This document shows positions 15,384 to 21,977 of a DNA stretch of 24,925 nucleotides, one piece after another. Origin of the DNA: JASGDC01 sp047605865 (lineage in GTDB: Bacteria > Actinomycetota > Actinomycetes > Actinomycetales > Micrococcaceae); contig JASGFC010000024.1 in NCBI GenBank assembly GCA_047605865.1, positions 1 to 24,925 of the forward strand, written 5' to 3'. Position 1 is the first letter of the stretch. Each line of letters starts with the position of its first letter. Below the pieces are notes generated by a model. It saw only the letters and a list, made by a program, of their open reading frames with translations. It had not been told where the DNA came from and did not search any database. The translations under genes and the position numbers were made by a program.

Positions 15384-16105
15384 CACGAAATGATGGACGC
15401 GCGAACAACGAATTACGAAAAGTTTCCATTGAAAAAGGCTGGAACGCTCACGCAGAAGGCTCAGCGAAAGTAAGTTTTGGTGACACTGTTGTCTTGTGCA
15501 CTGCTTCTTTTAGCAATGAAGTGCCACGATGGATGAAAGGCAAAGGTACAGGGTGGATTACGGCCGAGTATTCTATGCTTCCTCGTGCTACGCACACCAG
15601 GTCGAATCGTGAAGCAATTAAGGGAAAAATTGGTGGACGTACGCATGAAATTTCCCGCCTTATTGGCCGTTCTTTGCGCACTGTTATAGACATGAGTGCT
15701 CTTGGAGAGAACATGATTCAGCTTGATTGTGATGTGATTCAGGCAGATGGTGGAACACGCACTGCGTCCATTACAGGTTCTTACGTGGCTCTCGTTGAGG
15801 CCCTCACATGGGCGCAAAAACAAGGGCATATTAAAGATGCTCAGAAGGTTCTTAAAGATTCTGTTTCAGCTATCAGCGTTGGCATTATTGATGGTACTGC
15901 CATGCTGGATTTACCGTATGAAGAAGATAGCCGTGCTGAAACAGACATGAACGTTGTTGTAACCGGTTCTGGGAAGTTTATTGAGGTTCAGGGCACTGCG
16001 GAAGCTGAACCATTTGATAGAGATGAATTGAATCAATTACTTGATTTAGCTGTGCAAGGTACTGGGCAGCTTGCTGAAATTCAAAAAGAGACCCTTGATG
16101 GCTAA
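15380..16105 (+). CDS. rph: Ribonuclease PH
   Basis: RNase PH is a phosphate-dependent 3' exoribonuclease that trims tRNA 3' ends. The 241-residue length is normal. Motifs are MTRNDGRANNELR at the start, EYSMLPRATHTRS, GRTHEISRLIGRSLR with the phosphate-contacting Arg residues, and LDCDVIQADGGTRTASITG. AAGGAGAATTC precedes the ATG. It overlaps murI by 4 nt and rdgB by 8 nt. The rph-rdgB pair is common across bacteria. Confidence 0.95.
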   Translation: MTRNDGRANNELRKVSIEKGWNAHAEGSAKVSFGDTVVLCTASFSNEVPRWMKGKGTGWITAEYSMLPRATHTRSNREAIKGKIGGRTHEISRLIGRSLRTVIDMSALGENMIQLDCDVIQADGGTRTASITGSYVALVEALTWAQKQGHIKDAQKVLKDSVSAISVGIIDGTAMLDLPYEEDSRAETDMNVVVTGSGKFIEVQGTAEAEPFDRDELNQLLDLAVQGTGQLAEIQKETLDG

Positions 16106-16718
16106 ATTACTTCTGGCAACGCACAATCAAGGCAAAGTTCGTGAATTCCGCGAGCTCCTCGCTGATAATGTTCCTAGTTTAGATGTTGAAAAGGATGTTA
16201 TTTCTGCTGCTGATCTTGATGTTCAAGAGCCGGTTGAAGATGGTCTAAGTTTTGAAGAAAATGCTCTTATCAAAGCACGCGCCATTGCTGCAGAAACGAG
16301 CCTGCCAGTTATTGCTGATGATTCTGGGCTAGAAGTGGATGTACTTAACGGTATGCCTGGTATTTTTTCGGCACGATGGGCAGGGGAACACGGCGGAGAC
16401 CATGTTTCGTTGTTGCTTGGACAAATTGCAGACGTGAAGCCTGAACATCGTGGAGGAAGGTTTCATTGTTGCGCAGTTTTAGTAACTCCAGCTGGTGATG
16501 AAACTGTGGTTCATGGCACGATGGAAGGAACCCTTACTACTGAGCCACGTGGAAATAATGGTTTTGGTTACGATCCCATTATGGTTCCAGCAGGCTATAG
16601 CAAAACCTGTGCCGAGCTTACAGCCGATGAGAAGAATGCAATTAGCCATCGTGGTAATGCGATGAAGCAGTTGCTGCCTTATATTCGGGCTATCTTTCCT
16701 CAAAAGAAAAATTTATAA
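16098..16718 (+). CDS. rdgB: RdgB/HAM1 non-canonical purine NTP pyrophosphatase
   Basis: This enzyme hydrolyses XTP, ITP and dITP to the monophosphates, keeping deaminated purines out of DNA and RNA. Family motifs are the N-terminal LLLATHNQGKVREF, then FEENALIKARA, IADDSGLEVDVLNGMPGIFSAR and NGFGYDPIM, ending with ISHRGNAMKQL. I start at ATG 16098, which places the first motif at the usual position (206 residues); an ATG at 16071 would add nine residues inside rph. It is the last gene of the clpS run. Confidence 0.95.
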   Translation: MAKLLLATHNQGKVREFRELLADNVPSLDVEKDVISAADLDVQEPVEDGLSFEENALIKARAIAAETSLPVIADDSGLEVDVLNGMPGIFSARWAGEHGGDHVSLLLGQIADVKPEHRGGRFHCCAVLVTPAGDETVVHGTMEGTLTTEPRGNNGFGYDPIMVPAGYSKTCAELTADEKNAISHRGNAMKQLLPYIRAIFPQKKNL

Positions 16719-16720
16719 GG

Positions 16721-16832
16721 CACCCCTCACTACCTTCCCGCAAATCAGTGCTGTTTGCTGAATATATCGCTTGATTTTCAGAGTTTGGCACTGACTTGCG
16801 GAGTAGGTTTTGCGGGAAGAGAGTGTGGGTGG
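16721..16832. repeat. Large palindromic element with two competing stems
   Basis: The 179-bp spacer between rdgB and the amidohydrolase gene holds three complementary arms. Arm A contains CTTCCCGCAAA (16734-16744), which pairs perfectly with TTTGCGGGAAG (16809-16819); the pairing extends outwards with a few mismatches to about 16721 and 16832. Part of the same arm, 16738-16751, also pairs with 16788-16801 (13 of 14 pairs). The two pairings share seven bases and exclude each other. A small stem CTGAA/TTCAG (16758-16762 with 16777-16781) lies in the loop. No T-run follows. It may be a miniature or REP-like repeat, or an RNA switch. Confidence 0.6.
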
Positions 16833-16848
16833 CCATTTATCGTGCCAG

Positions 16849-16854
16849 TATACT
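16849..16854 (+). promoter_or_regulatory. Possible -10 element for the amidohydrolase gene
   Basis: TATACT lies 43 nt before the ATG at 16898, just after the palindromic element. No good -35 hexamer is seen at the expected distance; a -35 would fall at the right arm of the palindrome. Confidence 0.35.
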
Positions 16855-16897
16855 TAAAGTAAGTTCCCTGTGAGGCAAGCGAACAAAGGAGTTTATC

Positions 16898-18511
16898 ATG
16901 GCAACACTGGTTAAAGGCACTATCATCACGATGGATGATGCAATGCCAGAAGCAAAATATATGCTGGTTGAAGACGGGAAAATCTCAAAAGTATCTCAGG
17001 AAGCCATTGATGCTCCCGATGCTGAGTTGATAGAAACAACAGGATATGTCTTTCCTGGCCTCATTGAGCCGCATGGACATCCAATGGATTGTGCTGTTGA
17101 GCTCTCAAAAGATGTGGTTGATATTCGTCCGGTAATTATTGACAATGCTAAAGGTGTTATCAAAGCTATTGAAGATCGTTTGGCAACATTGAAAGCTGGT
17201 CAGCCGCTGTTCATTAACGGCTGGGATCCACTTGTGCAAAAAGGGCTACCAGTGCCGCACATAGATTACTTGGATAAACTAGCACCAAATAATCCCATCA
17301 CAATCTTGCATAATTCGGGTCACGCTGTGTACTTCAATACTGCAATGGCAAAGCTTGCCGGTGTTTCTGATGATACTCCAGATCCAGTGGGCGGCCAGTG
17401 GATTAAGGAAAACGGTAAGCTGACTGGCGAGGGGCATGAAGGTGCTTGCGCCATGATTATCCTAAAACCTATTCTTGATGGTTTGCAGGCGAACTCTGTT
17501 GAGTACATGGAAACGTACTGTAAAGAGATGAACGCATTAGGAATTACTACTTGTGCCAACTTAACAGCAGGGCAAATGTCAGATGGTGTTTATATGGCTG
17601 CGCTTAAAGCTGGTGTGATGAGCTTGCGCATTCGTGCCTACCAGATGACAACTGAAGCTGACACCACTAGTAAGGTGCCAGAGGATAAAAACGGTATGTA
17701 TAAGCAGCTAGGGGTTAAGATTTGGTCAGATGGTTCCCCTTGGGTTGGTAACATCTACACGTCTTTCCCATACTTGACTAATGATGCCACTAAGAGCATT
17801 GGGCTTGAACCTGGACATAAGGGGAAGCCTAATTACACTGCAGCACAGCTGTTAAAGATTTGTGATCCGCTTGCTAAGGAAGGTATGCAGTTTGCTTGCC
17901 ATTCGCATGGTGATTTAGCAATTGATGAGACGCTTGATGTGTACGAAACGTTGATTAAGAAATACAACATAAAGGATGCACGTTTCCGTGTAGAGCACTG
18001 TGGTGCTATGACTCCGGAGCAGTTTGAGCGTGCAGCAAAGCTTGGCTGTACTATTGGTTTATTTGTGGATCATATCTACTATTGGGGCGATATCATGGTC
18101 AATGAGCTTTTCGGCGAGGAACGTGGCGGAGCGTGGGCTAACGCAGGCGCTGCAGAGGAAGCTGGCTGTTCGGTAACATACCACAATGATGGTGCTGTGA
18201 CACCTACTGAGCCTTTTAGGAATATGCAGGTGGCTCAAGATAGGACATCTAAGTACGGTCTTGTGTTGAAAGCAGGTAAACCGGCAAGTCGCGAGCAGGC
18301 ACTTAAAGCACACACTTCTGAGGCTGCATACCAGTTGAAGGCTGAAAATGATCTTGGTTCACTGAGCGAAGGTAAATATGCTGATTTTATCGTGTTAGAT
18401 CAAGACCCACGCACAATCAAGGTTGCTGATTTCACCAAGCTAAAAGTCAAGGAAACTTATCTTGCTGGTGAAAAAGTTTTTGAAGCAACAAAGAGTAAGA
18501 AAAGTATATAA
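16898..18511 (+). CDS. YtcJ-type metal-dependent amidohydrolase (Amidohydro_3)
   Basis: The 537-residue protein is an amidohydrolase-superfamily enzyme of the YtcJ / N-substituted formamide deformylase type. Metal-binding landmarks are H59 and H61 in LIEPHGHPMD, H335 and H337 in ACHSHGDLAID, H367 in RVEHCGAM, and the catalytic Asp431 in YHNDGAVTPT. The C-terminal LSEGKYADFIVLDQDPR returns to the small beta domain shared with the N-terminus. These enzymes hydrolyse amide or related C-N bonds; the substrate cannot be told. There is no secretion signal. AAAGGAG (16885-16891) gives a strong start. It is a single-gene unit. Confidence 0.85.
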   Translation: MATLVKGTIITMDDAMPEAKYMLVEDGKISKVSQEAIDAPDAELIETTGYVFPGLIEPHGHPMDCAVELSKDVVDIRPVIIDNAKGVIKAIEDRLATLKAGQPLFINGWDPLVQKGLPVPHIDYLDKLAPNNPITILHNSGHAVYFNTAMAKLAGVSDDTPDPVGGQWIKENGKLTGEGHEGACAMIILKPILDGLQANSVEYMETYCKEMNALGITTCANLTAGQMSDGVYMAALKAGVMSLRIRAYQMTTEADTTSKVPEDKNGMYKQLGVKIWSDGSPWVGNIYTSFPYLTNDATKSIGLEPGHKGKPNYTAAQLLKICDPLAKEGMQFACHSHGDLAIDETLDVYETLIKKYNIKDARFRVEHCGAMTPEQFERAAKLGCTIGLFVDHIYYWGDIMVNELFGEERGGAWANAGAAEEAGCSVTYHNDGAVTPTEPFRNMQVAQDRTSKYGLVLKAGKPASREQALKAHTSEAAYQLKAENDLGSLSEGKYADFIVLDQDPRTIKVADFTKLKVKETYLAGEKVFEATKSKKSI

Positions 18512-18568
18512 AACCAACTTTGCTGTGATTATAAGTATCTAGGATGAGAACTCTACTTTTGCAAAAAG

Positions 18569-18907
18569 TTATCTGTAGTGTATATTGCGTACATCTTCCA
18601 AGCGTGGCATGAGATTATCGTCTGGGAGTAATTCAGCAAGAGGAACTTCAAGTGCCTGAGCTAATAATGCAAGGCTGTGAAGGTTTGTATTTACAACATT
18701 TGCTTGCCCTTCAGGATTATTGACATAGGCTTCAATGCGAGCAATAACATTTCGGGAGAGACAAGTGCTAGCACTAAGTGCTTCTTGAGATATATTTCTC
18801 TTGTTTCTTAAAGCTTTGATACGTTTAGCTAATTCTAAGGAATAAGCTTTCCATAGTAAGTTAGCTTCTTTATTCTTTTTTGCTTTGCTATTTGTCAATT
18901 CATCCAT
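18569..18907 (-). CDS. XRE-family transcriptional regulator (helix-turn-helix)
   Basis: The 112-residue protein has a Cro/C1-type helix-turn-helix at about residues 28-60 (LRNKRNISQEALSASTCLSRNVIARIE). A Lys-rich head of about 25 residues precedes it. A tail including NLHSLALLAQALEVPLAELL is typical of the fourth and fifth helices of the XRE fold. No sensor or peptidase domain is attached. It diverges from the Hsp70 operon across 234 bp, with a palindrome just upstream of its own start, so it is probably the local repressor of that operon and of itself (inferred). Confidence 0.85.
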   Translation of the reverse strand: MDELTNSKAKKNKEANLLWKAYSLELAKRIKALRNKRNISQEALSASTCLSRNVIARIEAYVNNPEGQANVVNTNLHSLALLAQALEVPLAELLPDDNLMPRLEDVRNIHYR

Positions 18908-18919
18908 GTATAAAGACTT

Positions 18920-18946
18920 ACTAAATTACACTTAATGTGCAGTAGT
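18920..18946. promoter_or_regulatory. Candidate operator palindrome for the XRE regulator
   Basis: A 27-bp imperfect palindrome (8 of 13 base pairs) has outer arms ACTA and TAGT and inner arms ACA and TGT around TTA. It begins 13 bp upstream of the regulator ATG (18907) and lies in the divergent region, where XRE proteins usually autoregulate. Confidence 0.4.
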
Positions 18947-19005
18947 TTTAAAATTATAAGATAAAAGCTGTATCATATAAATACAAAATAAATATTGCTG
19001 TTATT

Positions 19006-19012
19006 AAAGGGG
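19006..19012 (+). promoter_or_regulatory. Strong ribosome binding site before a small ORF
   Basis: AAAGGGG is placed 5 nt before GTG 19018. It is among the stronger ribosome sites of the window and is the main evidence that the 39-codon ORF behind it is translated. An AT-rich stretch just upstream (TATCATATAAAT, 18971-18982) could be the -10 region of the operon. Confidence 0.5.
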
Positions 19013-19017
19013 CATCT

Positions 19018-19137
19018 GTGTTACAGAAAAGGCAAGATTTTGTCTTTACGGTTTCGTGTAAGAATCATAATAGGCATAATCACTGGTTGGACAATGGCGA
19101 AAGGGCACTAATCGCTTATGCACTGTGTGAGGTGTGA
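19018..19137 (+). CDS. Small ORF of 39 codons, possible leader peptide or first gene of the Hsp70 operon
   Basis: From GTG 19018 an open frame of 39 codons runs to TGA 19135-19137. It carries an AAAGGGG ribosome site 5 nt upstream, and its stop is 4 nt before the ATG of the membrane protein gene. The ribosome site of that next gene (GAGGTG, 19129-19134) lies inside this ORF, which suggests coupled translation. The peptide is soluble, with two Cys and a cluster of His and Asn residues (CKNHNRHNHW), then NGERALIAYALCE. I recognise no family. Alternatives are a regulatory leader or a decayed remnant. Confidence 0.45.
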   Translation: MLQKRQDFVFTVSCKNHNRHNHWLDNGERALIAYALCEV

Positions 19138-19141
19138 TTAA

Positions 19142-19858
19142 ATGCAATATATAATTTTAATAATTATTGCCATTTTCGTTATAGGGTTTATCATTGACCT
19201 TATCGGTAAAGTGCTGAAAGCTATATCTAATTTTTTTATGACATTAGTCACTGGTATTCAAAATCTTTTTTCCTACTGGTGGAAAATGGTTGAATACCAT
19301 TTTAATACTGTGCAACTCGTAATAGTCGGGGCATTAATAACAGCAGTTATTATTCTTCTTTTATATTTAGTAAAGGTAATAAATGTAGGGTACTACAAAA
19401 TTCTTTCCCGAAGTACTAACACTCTTAGCTTACAACACCTGACTCAAAGCCAAGCTGAATGGATTATAACTGAGGCTCTTGAAATATCTGGGTATAAGCC
19501 ATCATCAGAACAAAAATCACACTTCGAATTACAGCAACCAGTCCTTAAAGTAGGGCGTATTTCTGCCCTGTTAGATAACAAGATTCTCCATACTGTACTT
19601 ATCGTTATCGGAGCTCTGGGGATTATTTTAGGTTACTTACCCGCTCTGCTGGTTCTTGTTTTGTCTGTAGTTTCTATTAGATATCTAGTGGAATTTTTAT
19701 CAAAGACAAGGTCAGATAACTTTATCGATGTTAGTTTTGAAGGTTCAGAAAAGTTCTCACTAACTTTTAATGGAAAGTACGCTATCAGGGATAGTAAGAC
19801 CATTATGCAAGCTTTAGCTCCACTACTATGCGAAAGGGCAGAAAAATATGCCACATGA
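19142..19858 (+). CDS. Multi-pass membrane protein, first large gene of the Hsp70 operon
   Basis: This 238-residue protein is not recognised. A very hydrophobic N-terminal segment (about 2-25) is followed by an amphipathic stretch with aromatic residues, a second membrane span at about 57-80, a soluble segment (about 85-145), two adjacent spans (about 146-185), and a C-terminal soluble domain of about 50 residues. It is expected in the cytoplasmic membrane with soluble parts facing one side. Its last 11 nt overlap the start of the GrpE-like gene, so the two are translationally linked. As the only large membrane protein before the chaperone genes, it may anchor the module (inferred). Confidence 0.72.
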   Translation: MQYIILIIIAIFVIGFIIDLIGKVLKAISNFFMTLVTGIQNLFSYWWKMVEYHFNTVQLVIVGALITAVIILLLYLVKVINVGYYKILSRSTNTLSLQHLTQSQAEWIITEALEISGYKPSSEQKSHFELQQPVLKVGRISALLDNKILHTVLIVIGALGIILGYLPALLVLVLSVVSIRYLVEFLSKTRSDNFIDVSFEGSEKFSLTFNGKYAIRDSKTIMQALAPLLCERAEKYAT

Positions 19859-20414
19859 ACCAGAAGAAATAAATACGACAGCAAAGGTCTATAATAAAGA
19901 GAAAAATCCAGATGTAGAAGCCTTTCAGAAACCAACTAATGCTGATTCTGTGAAGAATTTAGATAAAAGAATGGAAGAAATTGAAGGTCATATTAAGAAG
20001 ATTGCTGGAGTTCTCCAACAACAGAATAGTAATCCTCCACTACAGCAAAAGATTCTTGATCAAGAGAAAATAATTCTTAATGCAGGTTATGCATCGTTTG
20101 CCATAGCTACATTCCATACACTAGATACTTTAGATTCTCTGGAAAATATTCAAGAAAAAGATCGGGAGCTACTTAAGAGCAAGCTAAATGAAGCATTAGA
20201 AGGCGCTCAGTATAAGATATTTATTCCTAAAATTGGAGAAATTTTTGATGCAAAAAAACATACTGCACTTTCAAAGCTTCAAACAACAGAGAATATAACA
20301 ATGAACAGGTCTGAAGTTGTAGTTGGAAAAGTTATTAAGCCAGGTTTGAAACTTGAAGATTTAATTATCATCAAAGCTGTTGTCAATGTAAAAAATGAAA
20401 CACAAGGAGATTAA
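19848..20414 (+). CDS. GrpE-like nucleotide exchange factor, divergent
   Basis: The 188-residue protein has the GrpE layout. A charged disordered head is followed by a coiled coil (about 35-75, LDKRMEEIEGHIKKIAGVLQ), a helical region, and a C-terminal beta domain. In that domain GEIFDAKKHTAL (F133, D134, H138) matches the FDPxxHEA segment of GrpE, and VVVGKVIKPGLKLEDLIIIKAVVNV matches its closing strands. GrpE releases ADP from Hsp70. The gene directly downstream encodes an Hsp70 with no gap (TAA then ATG), which supports the call. Similarity is weak overall, so this is probably a dedicated partner rather than the housekeeping GrpE. Confidence 0.7.
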   Translation: MPHEPEEINTTAKVYNKEKNPDVEAFQKPTNADSVKNLDKRMEEIEGHIKKIAGVLQQQNSNPPLQQKILDQEKIILNAGYASFAIATFHTLDTLDSLENIQEKDRELLKSKLNEALEGAQYKIFIPKIGEIFDAKKHTALSKLQTTENITMNRSEVVVGKVIKPGLKLEDLIIIKAVVNVKNETQGD

Positions 20415-21965
20415 ATGTCAGAAGAAAAAGTAGTCGGTATTGATTTAGGTACAACTAACAGTGCTGTAGCGTATACAAAACCAGATGGTACAACAGAAGT
20501 TCTCGCAGGGAGAGAAGGGCATCGTATTGTGCCTTCGGTTGTCCATTTTGATGACGATACAACTTTAGTGGGTGTTGATGCAAAAGCGATGATGGTGGCA
20601 ATGCCTGACCGTACTGCTAGTTTGTTTAAACGAGGAATGGGTGAGGAAACTTTTTTGCCAGATGAAAAGGAATTTATCATTGATGGTAAGAATCAACGCC
20701 CAGAAGTCCTTTCTAGCATCGTGCTGAAGAAATTGATATCTAATGCAAGAGAGGCGCTTGATGATGAAAATATTTCTAAAGCTATCATTACTGTACCAGC
20801 ATATTTTGCAGCTCCAGAGCGAAAAGCAACTGAGAAAGCTGCAGAAATTGCAGGTATTGATGTAATCCGTTTAATTAACGAACCTACCGCAGCAGCTCTG
20901 GCACATGGTTTAGAGAATCAGAAAAAAGGTAAGTATATGGTATTTGACCTTGGTGGGGGTACTTTTGACATTACCATCATTGACGTTGAGGCTGATGGAC
21001 AAATTACAACATTGGCAACTGATGGTGACCATAAACTCGGTGGTGCTGATTTTGATGACGCAATTTTCGATTGGGCAGTTGAGGAGCTTAAAAATGAACA
21101 TGATATTGAGCTCGATACTCAGCCTGGTTCAAATGACGAGACTGCAGTTTATGACTTGTTAACCAGAACTGAAGATGCTAAGAAAGCATTATCTTCTAAA
21201 GATGCTACACGTATTAGTATCACAGTTCAGGGTAAAGCAATCGTTTTAAAATTAACACGCGAGCAGTTTGAAGAACTCATTGCAGACAAAATCGAAGAAG
21301 TTAAATTTAAAACTCAATCTGCCATGGAGGATTCCAATATCAAACCATCAGAACTTGATGGCATTATCATGGTGGGTGGTTCAAGCCGAATTCCGGTTTT
21401 CAAAGATATGATTCAGGAAATGACAGGCAAAGAGCCTATTTTCTCTAAGAATCTGGATGAGGATGTTGCTCGGGGCGCTTCTATGTTAGCAGCAAAAGAG
21501 ACTACTGGCGCATTGGATGCTTCCAGTATGCTTTCTGCACTCCCAACTCCTCAAGATGCGGCAAGTCATGGTATCGGTGTAACTGTTTTAGATAAGAATG
21601 ATAATGAGAAAAATCAAATCTTGGTTAATAAAAATGATACCTTGCCTGCGGATAACACAGCAAACCTCAGCGTCCACAGAGATACTTACAATCTTCAGCT
21701 TACAGTCAACCAAGGAGATTCTGAAAAGTTAGATGAAATAATTGAACTAGGAAAAAGTGTTGGGCATTCTGAAAAACTTCTCCGTGCAGGTGATCCTCTG
21801 TATGTGAAGCTTGGTTATTCTGTTGATCAAACAATTGAAGCTAAACTCTTTGACGCTGCAACAGATAAATTAATTACCGAAGTAAAAGTAGCTATTGAAG
21901 GCGAAATGAGCGACTCTGAAAAAGATGACGCTATGAACTTCCTTTCGTCGATGATAGTAGAGTAG
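20415..21965 (+). CDS. Hsp70 (DnaK-like) chaperone lacking the C-terminal lid
   Basis: The nucleotide-binding domain is complete: GIDLGTTNSAVAY (D10, phosphate 1), NEPTAAALAHG (from 156), FDLGGGTFDITI (178-185, phosphate 2) and MVGGSSRIPVF (from 320, adenosine). Residues about 370-500 resemble a substrate-binding beta domain, but the conserved DnaK segments are diverged. The protein stops at 516, about 100 residues short of DnaK, after a short acidic tail (MSDSEKDDAMNF). The helical lid and the EEVD/linker-type tail are missing. It is therefore a specialised Hsp70, not the main DnaK. The GrpE-like gene is immediately upstream and a membrane/zinc-ribbon set follows. A J-domain partner is not in the window. 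Confidence 0.9.
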   Translation: MSEEKVVGIDLGTTNSAVAYTKPDGTTEVLAGREGHRIVPSVVHFDDDTTLVGVDAKAMMVAMPDRTASLFKRGMGEETFLPDEKEFIIDGKNQRPEVLSSIVLKKLISNAREALDDENISKAIITVPAYFAAPERKATEKAAEIAGIDVIRLINEPTAAALAHGLENQKKGKYMVFDLGGGTFDITIIDVEADGQITTLATDGDHKLGGADFDDAIFDWAVEELKNEHDIELDTQPGSNDETAVYDLLTRTEDAKKALSSKDATRISITVQGKAIVLKLTREQFEELIADKIEEVKFKTQSAMEDSNIKPSELDGIIMVGGSSRIPVFKDMIQEMTGKEPIFSKNLDEDVARGASMLAAKETTGALDASSMLSALPTPQDAASHGIGVTVLDKNDNEKNQILVNKNDTLPADNTANLSVHRDTYNLQLTVNQGDSEKLDEIIELGKSVGHSEKLLRAGDPLYVKLGYSVDQTIEAKLFDAATDKLITEVKVAIEGEMSDSEKDDAMNFLSSMIVE

Positions 21966-21977
21966 CGACAAATCATC

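Noticed and set aside
18555..18569. ACTTTT-GCA-AAAAGT as terminator between the amidohydrolase and XRE genes
   Set aside because: The stem is only six mostly A-T pairs and no T-run follows on the plus strand; too weak to claim.
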